Shown in pieces: positions 50,045-59,553 of a DNA stretch of 64,000 nucleotides. The notes under the pieces were generated by a model. That model was not told the origin of the DNA, searched no databases, and saw only the letters and a program-made list of their open reading frames with translations. Numbering within the stretch: the stretch's first letter is position 1; every line of letters begins with the position of its first letter. Location of the stretch: assembly GCF_005938105.1 (NCBI RefSeq), contig NZ_VCPE01000003.1, positions 434,001 to 498,000 on the forward strand, written 5' to 3'. A program made the translations under genes and the position numbers. This DNA comes from Brucella haematophila (lineage in GTDB: Bacteria > Pseudomonadota > Alphaproteobacteria > Rhizobiales > Rhizobiaceae).

Positions 50045-53000
50045 ATGAACCAGTCTCAGCCAAAGCCACGGCGCAAGCTTCGTCAAAAGCCGGTCGCGGG
50101 CGCGCTGCAAAGCCACACGCGCGGCCTTGTCTCTTCGTCGGCGCTCACGGCGGTTCCCGATGGCTCCCGTTTGCCCACCACGCGCGCCGGTTCGTCTCTG
50201 GCCGCCACGCTTCTCTGGGCGCTGCTCACCGCCTCCACCCTTGCCACGCCTATCCTGCTGGCACCGACCAGCTATGCGAGTGCTGAGGATTTGCGGGGGA
50301 CAGCGGGTGGTGGCTCGGGCGCGACGCAGGGTGGCGCAGGTAATGGCTGGGGTGGCGGTGTAGTGAGTGCTGGTGGGGCTGGTTACGATGGCGGCGGTGG
50401 TGGTGGCAGTACCTCAACTGGAGTTGGTGGACAAGGGGGTAGTGCCGGTGAGACGGGAGGGCAAAAAGGAAATGGTGGAGATCCGGGTGCTGGTGTCGGT
50501 GCCGGCGGCGGGGGCGCTTCGAGTGGCGATTTTGGCGGCGGTACCGGTGGTATAAGCGGCGGTGGTGCTGGTGGAGCCACTGGCGGCGGCGGCGGTGGCG
50601 GTGGTGTCGGCGCACTTGAAGTCAACCCTAGCGCAGCTTCGATAGCGGGTGGCGCAGGCGGAAATTCTATTTATACTAACAAAGCTGCGGGCGGTGCTGG
50701 TGGAGGCGGAGCCGGGCTGCTTATTAGAAATGGTTCAGCCTCTACGCATGATGGCTTGACCATCGCGGGTGGTGCTGGCGGTAGTACGACCGACGTAGGC
50801 AGCGGCGGCGGTGGAGGTGCCGGTGCACTTATCAATGGTATACTGACCAACGTTCAAAAGTCATCGATTATAGGTGGCAATGGTGGGAGCACCGCGAAAT
50901 CCAATGCAGGCGCAGGTGGCGGTGGCGATGGTGTCGCGGTTGTTGGAGTTGGTTCTCGTTTCGAAAATTATGGTACAGTTACCGGTGGTGCTGGTGGACA
51001 GAATACAGCTGATGCCTCTTATAGCGCCAACGGTGGCGCTGGCATTCGCATTGGCCATGATGCCTATGTGGTCAATGCTGGCACGGTGACGGCAGGTGCA
51101 TCCTATGGTACGGGCCCTGCCACCAGCGCCATCATGATTGTTGGTGACAACGCCACGCTGGAATTGCGGGATGGCTCCAACATCGTTGGCGGCATTACGG
51201 TGGCTGATGGTGTCACGGGCGCAACCCTTGCTTTGGGTGGCGACACGACAGGTGGCACGTTTGCGGGCATGTCGGGTTATAATGGTTTTGAAAATTTCAC
51301 CAAAACGGGTGCTGCAACCTGGAAAGTGACGGGTGAAATTGTCGCCAATACGGTGAAGATCGATCAGGGCATGTTGCAGATCGAAAATGGCGGGTCGTTC
51401 AGCGTCACCAGTCTGCAAGACAACGGCACTCTGGCCTTCAACCAGACTGCGAATTTGACAGTTTCGGCTGCCATCAGCGGCAGCGGCGGCTTTTCCAAAA
51501 TGGGCAGCAACACGCTGACCCTTTCCGGCGCAAACACCTTCTCCGGCAATATTCAGGTGGAAGGCGGCACGCTTCTGGCGGGCAGTACGGGCGCTTTCGG
51601 CACCGGCGCTGGCACGATGGATGTTTTCACCGGCGCAACTGTCGATGTCGGCGGCTATAACGTCACAATGGGTGGGTTGACGGGCGGCGGCACCATTGCG
51701 CTGGGTGGCAAGGGCATGACTGTCAATTCCACCACCCAGACCACCTTCACCGGCAATATCACCGCTTCGGCTGGCTCCACCTTCGTCAAGCAGGGCACCG
51801 GAACCTTCATTATGGAAGGCAATCTTGCCGCTTACGGTGTGACGATTTCCGGCGGCACGCTCCAGTTTACCAATGGCGGCACCATGTCCAACGCCACTGC
51901 GGTAACTGACAACGGTACACTGGCATTCAACACCACCCAGACTCTGACGCAGGCAGCCAAGGTCAGCGGCAACGGCAAGCTTGATGTTTTCGGAACAGGC
52001 GGTAAGCTCATCCTCACCGCCGATAATGACTATACCGGTCTGACGACAATCGGTACAGGCGCAACCTTGCAGCTCGGCGATGGTGGCACTACGGGTTCGA
52101 TTGGCAATTCCACATTGGCCAACGGAGGCACGCTGGCCTTCAATCATTCCAATGCCGTGACCCAGTCTGCAGCAATTACTGGCAATGGCGGTTTGCAGCA
52201 ATTGGGCACGGGCACGCTCATCCTTGCGGCCGACAACACCTATACAGGCGCGACGACCATCGCGGCTGGCAGCACCTTGCAGCTTGGCAATGGCGGAACC
52301 ACAGGTTCCATCGCTACCAGCAGCGCGGTGACGGACAATGGCACGCTGGCGATAAATCGGTCCGGCACCGTGACATTGCAGAATGCGATCAGTGGCTCGG
52401 GCAGTCTCAATCAGATGAGCAATGGTACGCTCGTCCTCACGGGCAACAACTCCTATGCTGGGGCAACTGCCATCGCCGGCACGTTGCAGGTTGGCAACAA
52501 TGGCACGACTGGCACGCTCGGAGCGGGCGCTGTGACTGTTGCCAACGGCGGCAAACTGTCCTTCTCCCGGACTGATAGCGGTTTCACGGTCGCCAATGCC
52601 ATCGGAGGTGCAGGTAATCTTCTGCAAAATGCCGGCGGAACGACGACTCTAACCGGTATCAATAGCTATACCGGAACCACAACGATCGATGCCAGCGGTA
52701 GGCTGAATATCGGCAGCGGCGGCACCACTGGCGCGCTTGGTACGGGTACTGTCAGCAACGCGGGCACTTTGGCCTTCAATCGCAGCGATGCATATGCGGC
52801 GGCGGCCGCAATCGGTGGCGCAGGCCAGCTCATCAAGATGGCTGCCGGAACTCTGACCCTGTCGGGCGCCAATAGTTTCACCGGTGGGCTGAATGTTCAG
52901 GCCGGTTCGGTGAAGGCAGGCAGCGCGACGGCCTTCGGCAGCGGAGCGCTCACCCTTGCCGCCAGCACATCCGCCGACCTTAATGGCAACGATATCAGCC

Positions 53001-56000
53001 TGTCGGGTATTGAAGCGGCTGCTGGCAGCACGGTTGCGCTGGGCGCCAAAAAGCTCACCTTGACCGGCAATAGCAATACGACATTCGCTGGCGCCATGAC
53101 TGGTACAGCGGGGTCGGCATTCGACAAACAGGGCAATGGCGTCTTCACTGCGACCGGTGATATCGGTGCGTATGCAGTCACGATTTCGAATGGCACTTTG
53201 CAGCTCGGAAATGGCAGCACAAACGGTTGGCTCACCAAAGCTACCTCTATCACCGACAATGGTGTACTGATCGTCAACCGTTCCGACGACAAGGCACTGA
53301 GCGCGATCATCAGCGGCAACGGGTCGCTGACCAAGTCCGGCGCAGGCACGCTCACATTGAGCGGTGTCAACACCTATAAGGGCGGTACAACTGTCAACGG
53401 AGGCACAATTTCGGTTGCTGCCGCAAACAATCTGGGGTCCGCATCGAATGACCTCTTTCTCATTGGCGGCACATTACAGGCAACGAACACCTTCACGCTC
53501 GATCAGGAGATCAAGCTGGGCGCTGGCGGCGGCATTATCGATACCCAGGGTTCGGGAACGACGCTGACTTTGTCGAACGCAGTTGCGGGTAAGAGCAGCC
53601 TCGTCAGAGCTGCCGAAGGCAGTCTGACCAAAATCGGTGACGGCACGCTAGTGGTGCTCGACGATATTGTCGCCGATACCTCCATCCAGAAGGGAACAGT
53701 CAGGATTGGTGATAGCGGTACAAAGGGCGACATCAAGGGCGCGATTGACATCGCCAGCGGTGCTACGCTGGAATTCGATCATTCGAGCCGCGAAATCGAT
53801 ACAGATACACTCAGCGGCGCTGGCCTTCTGAGGGTTGACAGCCCTGGCGCCTATGTAATGAAGGGTAACAGCAGCGGCTTCACGGGCACGGTTGAAGCCA
53901 ACGGCTCGCTGGTTGTCGACAACTCTCTGGGGGCGAGCGCGGTCACTGTGTCAAGTAACGGCGATCTCAGCGGCAGCGGCAGTATTGCTGGTAATGTGAC
54001 GGTTCAGAGCAATGGCCATCTTAAGGGTACACAGGGCCAGACGCTGAACATTGGCGGCAATCTGACACTGAGTGCAGGAAGCATCACCGACATTTCTCTT
54101 GGCACCTACAATGCCAGCTCGTCAGAGCTGTTCAATGTGACTGGAAATCTGACTCTCGGCGGTGTGCTGAATGTGGAGAATCTGGGCGGCTTCGGACCCG
54201 GTATCTACCACATTATCAAATATGGTGGTTCAGTGACTGGTTCCTGGACACTTGGTGATACCGGCGGGTTTAATCCGGTTGATTTGAGTATCACGACGTC
54301 CGGCAACTATGTAAGCTTGGATTCACAGCTGCTGGACGGCAATGCACGCTGGAATGGTGACCAGTTGCAGGGTGGTGGTGATGGCACGTGGGACGCTGGC
54401 AGCGCAACCAACTGGACAGACGGTAATGGTGCGAACAACGGCTATCTTAACAATCGCTTCGCTGAATTTGACGGCGCGCCGGGTACTGTCACCGTCGATA
54501 ATACTGCAAATGGGCAGGTCGTTGCTGGCGGTCTGCAGTTTGCCTCTGGTGACGCGAATGATGGCTATCTCATTGAAGGAGGTGATCTCCAGCTCGCGAC
54601 ATCTGGCAACACCGATACACCAATTATTCGCGTTGGCGACGGTACGGTTAATAGTGTCAACATCGTTGCGACTATCGATTCCAATCTGACCGGTGATCAC
54701 GGCTTCGAGAAAACCGATCTTGGAACACTTATCCTCACCCATGACAACGACATAACCGGCGACATAAAGATTGAGGCGGGAACGCTTCAGCTTGGTGACG
54801 GTCACAGCTCGGGCAGCGTGACGGGTGATATCACCGTCGGTACAGGTGACGATTATGACGCTCATCTGGTCATCAATCGTTCGGATAATCCGGTTTTCGG
54901 TCAGGTGATTTCAGGAACGGGTACTCTGGAACAGGCCGGAACCGGCACGACCATATTGACGGGCGATAATACCTATACGGGAGGCACGTTCATCACGGAT
55001 GGCAATCTGCAGATCGGGGACAGGGGCGCAACAGGCAGCATCGTTGGCGATGTGCATATTGATAATCCAGACAGCAAGCTGATTGTTGATTTGTCCAGCG
55101 ATATCACGCTTGACGGCACGATTTCCGGGCCGGGTGGACTGACACAGCAGGGCACTGGCATTACGACGCTGACCAGTGACAATGATTATACTGGCCAGAC
55201 CGTGATTTCAGACGGTGAACTGCATCTGAAGGGTGACGGCAGCATCGAAGCTTCGTCGGGCCTGACCAACGATGGCAAGTTCGATATCAGCGAAGTCAAC
55301 GGTGATAGCTCCACCATCCAGAGCCTTGGCGGCGGCGGTGGCGTGACACTTGGCGACAAGACGCTGATCATCGCTGACGGAAAGGACAGTGATGTCTTCT
55401 CCGGTATCATTGAGGGCAATGGTAGATTGGAAATCGGTGGTGGAACACAGCATCTGACGGGTGATAACACATATACGGGTGGAACCAAGATCGACGAAAC
55501 CGGCACGCTCGTAATCGGCGATGGTGGTACGAACGGCAGTGTCAAGGGTGATATCGTCGTCGATGGTACACTTATATACGACCGTTCGGATCCATTCGTC
55601 GTCAATCCGATCACTGGAGATGGCGATGTAAAGTTCGAAGGCGGCGGCGCTGCTACGATTGATACGGAACAGCAGTTCACTGGCGAGCTGGAAATTGAAG
55701 CAGGTAATACCATCATTGTGAAAGGTGATGGAGATATCAGTGACGCGGATGGCGTCACAGTTGATGGCACGCTCGATGTTAAGGATAGCAACAAAAGCGA
55801 TATCGAGATTGGTCATCTGCGCGGCGGCGAAGACGGCCTTGTGGACCTTGGCGACAAGAATATTGTCATTACCAATGGCGATGGCAGCGAATTCTCTGGC
55901 ACAATCGAAGGCGATGGCGGCTTTACCGTAGAACAAGGCAAGCAGATTCTCTCTGGAGAAAACACATATACGGGAGAAACGCTTATCAAGCCCGATGGCG

Positions 56001-57637
56001 AGTTGCAGCTTGGCAATGATCAGCATCCTGGTAAAATCGATAGTGACGTCACAAATGAAGGCATTCTGTCCGGTGATGGCACCATGAACAATTTGCTGAA
56101 TAAGGGCGAGGTGTCTCCCGGTATCGGCGACAAGCCTGGTACGCTTGAGGTTAATGGGAATTATTCTAGCGAAGGCGGCAGGCTCGTTCTGCATGAAAAT
56201 CTGAATGGCGATACTAATTCTCCCGGTGATCGCTTGAATATCGCAGGCAACACCTCCGGCACGACGGATGTGAAGGTTGTTGCATTGCAGCCGGGTACTC
56301 ATGGCGAGTTGACGGACAAAGGCATTGAGGTAATTACGGTCGGAGGAAACTCAGACGGCCAGTTTAACCTGATTGGTAATTATGTGAATTATCGTGGCGC
56401 ACAGGCTGTTGTGGGCGGTGCTTATGCCTATACCCTGGAGAAGGGCAGCGGCGCAGATGCGCAAGGCAGGGCAGTTGGTTCAGATGGCAACTGGTATCTC
56501 CGTAGCCAGATGCAAGGTTACCAGCCGCCAGAGCTGACGCCGGATACGCCGACGGAGGATAACCCAACCCCGGATAATCCAACTCAGGACAATCCGACAC
56601 CGACGAAGCCGTCAAACCCGGGTACACCGGAATATCAGGCAGGTGTGCCACTCTATTCGGCAGCGACAAGCGCGCTCGCTTCATTGAACCGTACGGGTTT
56701 CGCCTCGTTCAACACACGTTATAAGGCTGGTGAGAACGGTGGTTCCAAGTCGGGTGATACGCAGGGACAGAATGCTGACGATTTAACCCGTTCAACCTAT
56801 TTCTGGAGCAGAGTCCAGGGCGGCTACAGTTTCTACACGCCGAATGGCAATGCCACCGGCAGCACTTACGGCTCGCATAACTGGTCAGTAGAGGCCGGCG
56901 TGGACGGGCAGTTCATGGAAGGTGATAACGGCTCTCTGATCGGCAGTGCCTGGGTGGATTACACGCGCAGCCAGATCAATACTTCGTCGCAAGTCGGTAA
57001 CGGTCGAGTGAACGTCAATGGTTATGGCATTGGTGGTGCGCTGACCTGGTACGGTGATAACGGCATCTATGTGGACGGTCAGGCCAAGGCGACTTGGTAT
57101 ACATCCGACATGAACTCCGACATTGCTAGCGAGGAGGTTGCATCAGGTGTCAAGAGCTTTGGTTATGCCATGAGCCTTGAAGCAGGCAAAGAGTTCACAT
57201 TCAATGATCGCTGGAGCGTGACGCCACAGGCGCAGCTGATATGGTCTTCGCTCAATACGGATGACTATGACGACATCTTCAAAGCGTCGGTGAATACACC
57301 ATCAGTGCAGAGCCTGACTGGACGGCTTGGGCTGGCCGCCAATTATGCAACGAACTGGCAGGCAGCTGATGGAACTGGGAGCCAGTTGACGCTTGGTGGT
57401 ATCATCAATGTGTATCAGGAGCTGAAAGGCGGAGCGGACTACATCATGGTGTCTGGTGAGCGCGTTGCCACAGGTTCCATCGACAAGACCTGGGGTGAAA
57501 TTGGAGTCACCGCGAATTACTCGTGGGCCAACGATGTGTACTCCGTGTTCGGGAAGATGGCGACAGCGTCCAGCTTGCAGAACTTTGGCGACAGTTACTC
57601 GGTTACGGGCAATGTCGGTGTACGTGTGAAGTGGTAG
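50045..57637 (+). CDS. giant autotransporter with Gly-rich head and repeat passenger
   Basis: A 2530-residue type Va autotransporter. An extended N-terminus of about 80 residues (basic, then SLAATLLWALLTASTLATPI) looks like a long signal peptide with cleavage near SYASA. Residues about 83-200 are strongly glycine-rich (GGGG, GGAGG runs). A right-handed beta-helix follows to about residue 2140, with many PATR motifs and a tandem array of about 71-73-residue units. Residues 2160-2200 form a Pro/Thr/Asp linker (PTPDNPTQDNPTPTKPSNPG), and the last about 290 form the translocation barrel (FWSRVQGGYSFYTPNGN; ending GNVGVRVKW). An adhesin or aggregation role is the usual one; no protease or catalytic motif was seen. 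Confidence 0.88.
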   Translation: MNQSQPKPRRKLRQKPVAGALQSHTRGLVSSSALTAVPDGSRLPTTRAGSSLAATLLWALLTASTLATPILLAPTSYASAEDLRGTAGGGSGATQGGAGNGWGGGVVSAGGAGYDGGGGGGSTSTGVGGQGGSAGETGGQKGNGGDPGAGVGAGGGGASSGDFGGGTGGISGGGAGGATGGGGGGGGVGALEVNPSAASIAGGAGGNSIYTNKAAGGAGGGGAGLLIRNGSASTHDGLTIAGGAGGSTTDVGSGGGGGAGALINGILTNVQKSSIIGGNGGSTAKSNAGAGGGGDGVAVVGVGSRFENYGTVTGGAGGQNTADASYSANGGAGIRIGHDAYVVNAGTVTAGASYGTGPATSAIMIVGDNATLELRDGSNIVGGITVADGVTGATLALGGDTTGGTFAGMSGYNGFENFTKTGAATWKVTGEIVANTVKIDQGMLQIENGGSFSVTSLQDNGTLAFNQTANLTVSAAISGSGGFSKMGSNTLTLSGANTFSGNIQVEGGTLLAGSTGAFGTGAGTMDVFTGATVDVGGYNVTMGGLTGGGTIALGGKGMTVNSTTQTTFTGNITASAGSTFVKQGTGTFIMEGNLAAYGVTISGGTLQFTNGGTMSNATAVTDNGTLAFNTTQTLTQAAKVSGNGKLDVFGTGGKLILTADNDYTGLTTIGTGATLQLGDGGTTGSIGNSTLANGGTLAFNHSNAVTQSAAITGNGGLQQLGTGTLILAADNTYTGATTIAAGSTLQLGNGGTTGSIATSSAVTDNGTLAINRSGTVTLQNAISGSGSLNQMSNGTLVLTGNNSYAGATAIAGTLQVGNNGTTGTLGAGAVTVANGGKLSFSRTDSGFTVANAIGGAGNLLQNAGGTTTLTGINSYTGTTTIDASGRLNIGSGGTTGALGTGTVSNAGTLAFNRSDAYAAAAAIGGAGQLIKMAAGTLTLSGANSFTGGLNVQAGSVKAGSATAFGSGALTLAASTSADLNGNDISLSGIEAAAGSTVALGAKKLTLTGNSNTTFAGAMTGTAGSAFDKQGNGVFTATGDIGAYAVTISNGTLQLGNGSTNGWLTKATSITDNGVLIVNRSDDKALSAIISGNGSLTKSGAGTLTLSGVNTYKGGTTVNGGTISVAAANNLGSASNDLFLIGGTLQATNTFTLDQEIKLGAGGGIIDTQGSGTTLTLSNAVAGKSSLVRAAEGSLTKIGDGTLVVLDDIVADTSIQKGTVRIGDSGTKGDIKGAIDIASGATLEFDHSSREIDTDTLSGAGLLRVDSPGAYVMKGNSSGFTGTVEANGSLVVDNSLGASAVTVSSNGDLSGSGSIAGNVTVQSNGHLKGTQGQTLNIGGNLTLSAGSITDISLGTYNASSSELFNVTGNLTLGGVLNVENLGGFGPGIYHIIKYGGSVTGSWTLGDTGGFNPVDLSITTSGNYVSLDSQLLDGNARWNGDQLQGGGDGTWDAGSATNWTDGNGANNGYLNNRFAEFDGAPGTVTVDNTANGQVVAGGLQFASGDANDGYLIEGGDLQLATSGNTDTPIIRVGDGTVNSVNIVATIDSNLTGDHGFEKTDLGTLILTHDNDITGDIKIEAGTLQLGDGHSSGSVTGDITVGTGDDYDAHLVINRSDNPVFGQVISGTGTLEQAGTGTTILTGDNTYTGGTFITDGNLQIGDRGATGSIVGDVHIDNPDSKLIVDLSSDITLDGTISGPGGLTQQGTGITTLTSDNDYTGQTVISDGELHLKGDGSIEASSGLTNDGKFDISEVNGDSSTIQSLGGGGGVTLGDKTLIIADGKDSDVFSGIIEGNGRLEIGGGTQHLTGDNTYTGGTKIDETGTLVIGDGGTNGSVKGDIVVDGTLIYDRSDPFVVNPITGDGDVKFEGGGAATIDTEQQFTGELEIEAGNTIIVKGDGDISDADGVTVDGTLDVKDSNKSDIEIGHLRGGEDGLVDLGDKNIVITNGDGSEFSGTIEGDGGFTVEQGKQILSGENTYTGETLIKPDGELQLGNDQHPGKIDSDVTNEGILSGDGTMNNLLNKGEVSPGIGDKPGTLEVNGNYSSEGGRLVLHENLNGDTNSPGDRLNIAGNTSGTTDVKVVALQPGTHGELTDKGIEVITVGGNSDGQFNLIGNYVNYRGAQAVVGGAYAYTLEKGSGADAQGRAVGSDGNWYLRSQMQGYQPPELTPDTPTEDNPTPDNPTQDNPTPTKPSNPGTPEYQAGVPLYSAATSALASLNRTGFASFNTRYKAGENGGSKSGDTQGQNADDLTRSTYFWSRVQGGYSFYTPNGNATGSTYGSHNWSVEAGVDGQFMEGDNGSLIGSAWVDYTRSQINTSSQVGNGRVNVNGYGIGGALTWYGDNGIYVDGQAKATWYTSDMNSDIASEEVASGVKSFGYAMSLEAGKEFTFNDRWSVTPQAQLIWSSLNTDDYDDIFKASVNTPSVQSLTGRLGLAANYATNWQAADGTGSQLTLGGIINVYQELKGGADYIMVSGERVATGSIDKTWGEIGVTANYSWANDVYSVFGKMATASSLQNFGDSYSVTGNVGVRVKW
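52011..52880 (+). repeat. tandem 71-73-codon beta-helix repeats
   Basis: Units begin with LTADNDYTGLTTI, LAADNTYTGATTI, LTGNNSYAGATAI, LTGINSYTGTTTI and LSGANSFTGG, each about 213-222 bases apart, with LQLGNGGTTGSI, GTLAFNRS and ISGSGSL as internal landmarks. Near-identical DNA between units gives a slippage or recombination target within the passenger. Confidence 0.7.
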
Positions 57638-57644
57638 TACCGTT

Positions 57645-57682
57645 TTCCCCGGAAGCTCCTTTGATTGGGCGCTTCCGGGGAA
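57645..57682 (+). terminator. terminator of autotransporter 2
   Basis: TTCCCCGGAAGC and GCTTCCGGGGAA form a perfect 12-bp stem with a 14-base loop, 8 bases after the stop; GGCCTTTTCC follows. Confidence 0.75.
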
Positions 57683-57722
57683 GGCCTTTTCCATCGATTG
57701 AGATATAAGGAAGGATTGCGAT

Positions 57723-58112
57723 ATGAAAATCATAATCCCGGCGGCCATCACTCTACTCTTGTCGTGCCTTTATTCGCCGTTCATCTACGCTGCTCAGCAT
57801 GATACGGTGTTCTCGCCTGCGAACGGTGTTTTGTGTAATCAGTCTTTCTGTGCCGATCAAGATGGTATCTCGGATGGGTTGACTACTCAGTATCTAGGAC
57901 AAAAAGCATCTGATAAATTAGCATCGCAAGGCGTGTTTGACCGAAAGGTCTTCACTCTTTCCAACGGTGTCTATTGCGACGTTAAAGCACATCGGTGTAA
58001 TGAAGACCGTTTGGTTGACCCGAAGACTGGTGTTCGTAGCCGTGTCTCGCTTGAATATACGGGGTTGCTATTCGGAGGACCAACAGTGCGGCTCTACAGA
58101 AAGAAGAAATGA
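57723..58112 (+). CDS. YcgJ-like (Fels-1 prophage family) exported protein
   Basis: A 129-residue protein with a signal peptide (IIPAAITLLLSCLYSPFIYA). The mature part has four Cys in two pairs (VLCNQSFCADQDG and VYCDVKAHRCNED), the pattern of E. coli YcgJ, with LTTQYLGQKASDKL in between. Function unknown. GGAAGGATTGCGAT precedes the ATG. The autotransporter terminator sits just upstream, so it has its own promoter or relies on read-through. Confidence 0.75.
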   Translation: MKIIIPAAITLLLSCLYSPFIYAAQHDTVFSPANGVLCNQSFCADQDGISDGLTTQYLGQKASDKLASQGVFDRKVFTLSNGVYCDVKAHRCNEDRLVDPKTGVRSRVSLEYTGLLFGGPTVRLYRKKK

Positions 58113-58497
58113 GACAATAAAAGTTATATATATTATAGAATATAATAAGTACGATACGATTGAGCTGTTGATAGAGATCAATTTTCAGCAATACTGATGA
58201 TGAAGGAATTTTCCAGCATGATCGGTTTTATTGACGTGAGGCGGAACGAGGTTTTATGCAAAGAATGGGCGCGCCCATCTGTTACGCATCAGATTCTGGG
58301 GCAAACCCGACAGATTTGTAGGGTACGCATTTTCAATCAGTAGCTTGTGACAATAGCTAATATTCTGGTTTGCGAGATGAGATAAGGCTGGCGCGATACT
58401 TATGAGCCCCCACTTTCTGTAGTCTTGACAGTTTTCCGATTCCGGCTCTACCTTGAAGTCATGCTGAAGCTCAACGCTGAAGCGAGGGGAGGAATTC
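58113..58497. other. promoter gap of the sugar ABC operon
   Basis: No gene seen; one long frame on the other strand is a shadow of the binding-protein gene. CTTGACA (58424-58430) with TCTACC 16-17 bases on resembles an alphaproteobacterial sigma-70 promoter about 45 bases before the ATG. TTGACG (58231) is a weaker alternative. No operator palindrome was found. Confidence 0.4.
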
Positions 58498-59478
58498 ATG
58501 ACTAAAGGTTCAATGTTTAATGGGCTGGGTCTAGGTTCGATTTCGCGACGCCAGTTTCTAACCACCAGCGCAGTCGGAGCAGGCGCGCTGCTTTTGCCGT
58601 CCTTACCGTCTTTTGCAGCAGACAAGCCGAAAATTGGCCTTGTCATGAAATCGCTCGCAAACGAGTTTTTCAAGCAAATGCAGGCGGGTGCGGAAGAATA
58701 CGCTGCCAAGAATACAGATAAGTTTAGCTTTGCTGCGGTTGGCATGAAAGACGAGCGTGATTTCGCTGCCCAGGTCGATGCGGTGGAAAATTTCATTACG
58801 CAGCAGTTCAATGTGATTGTCTTGGCACCGGCGGATTCCAAGGCCATGGTCACACCTGTAAAAAAGGCATTGGAAGCCGGTATCAAGGTCATCAATATCG
58901 ACGTTGCGCTTGATGAAGAGGCGAAGAAGCAGGCCGGTATTGATCTGGCTTTCTTTGGACCTGACAATCGCGAAGGCGCAAAACTGTCCGGCATGGCTCT
59001 GGCCAAAGAACTGGGCAAGGGTGGCAAAGTGGTTATCCTGGAAGGCAATCCAGAGGCCGACAATGCCAAGGAGCGCAAGAAGGGTTTCGACGACGCGGTT
59101 GCCGAAGGCGGTTTGACGCTGTTGGACTCCAAGACAGCACATTGGGAAACGGAAGAAGCCAATACGCTTATGACGAATTTCCTGACGCAGTATCAGGATA
59201 TTCAAGGCGTTATGGCGGCTAATGACTCGATGGCTCTTGGCGTTGTCAAAGCGCTCGATGCAGCAGGAAAATCGGGCCAGATCAAGGTCGTCGGTTTTGA
59301 CAATATTCCTGCTGTTCAACCGCTGATCAAGGATGGCAAAATGCTGGCCACAATCGACCAGTTTGGCGCTCAGATGGCGGCGATGGGTATCGATTATGGC
59401 CTTAAAGAGCTGGCGGGTGAAAAATTCTCCGGTTGGGTCAAGACGGATATCAAGCTGATTACCGCCAAGGATCTCTAG
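58498..59478 (+). CDS. sugar ABC transporter substrate-binding protein (ribose type)
   Basis: A 326-residue periplasmic binding protein of the ribose/LacI-like group. The N-terminus has a Tat-like signal (SRRQFLTTSAVGAGALLLPSLPSFAA). KPKIGLVMKSLANEFFKQMQ and VAAND/VMAANDSMALGVVKAL, VGFDNIPAVQPLIKDGKMLATIDQ are family motifs. It heads a three-gene importer operon with ATPase and permease. The ligand is probably a pentose or polyol; no isomerase or kinase lies next to it to tell which. Confidence 0.88.
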   Translation: MTKGSMFNGLGLGSISRRQFLTTSAVGAGALLLPSLPSFAADKPKIGLVMKSLANEFFKQMQAGAEEYAAKNTDKFSFAAVGMKDERDFAAQVDAVENFITQQFNVIVLAPADSKAMVTPVKKALEAGIKVINIDVALDEEAKKQAGIDLAFFGPDNREGAKLSGMALAKELGKGGKVVILEGNPEADNAKERKKGFDDAVAEGGLTLLDSKTAHWETEEANTLMTNFLTQYQDIQGVMAANDSMALGVVKALDAAGKSGQIKVVGFDNIPAVQPLIKDGKMLATIDQFGAQMAAMGIDYGLKELAGEKFSGWVKTDIKLITAKDL

Positions 59479-59553
59479 AAACGCGTAAGATAGTGAGGCC
59501 GCAGCGGATTATTTCGTTGCGGCTTTCCGCTATCGGAGCAGGCAGGAGCAGTC

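Noticed and set aside
50250-50625. Minus-strand His/Arg- and Pro-rich frames over the Gly-rich region
   Set aside because: They are direct complements of Gly codons in the autotransporter, so the bias is a reading artefact.
52011-52880. Short tandem repeats considered as a CRISPR array
   Set aside because: Units are about 215 bases, in frame and encode beta-helix turns; there are no short palindromic repeats with unique spacers.
58254-59162. 302-residue open frame on the minus strand opposite the sugar-binding protein gene
   Set aside because: It is an antisense shadow of the binding-protein gene with no domain, and it has no plausible ribosome site.
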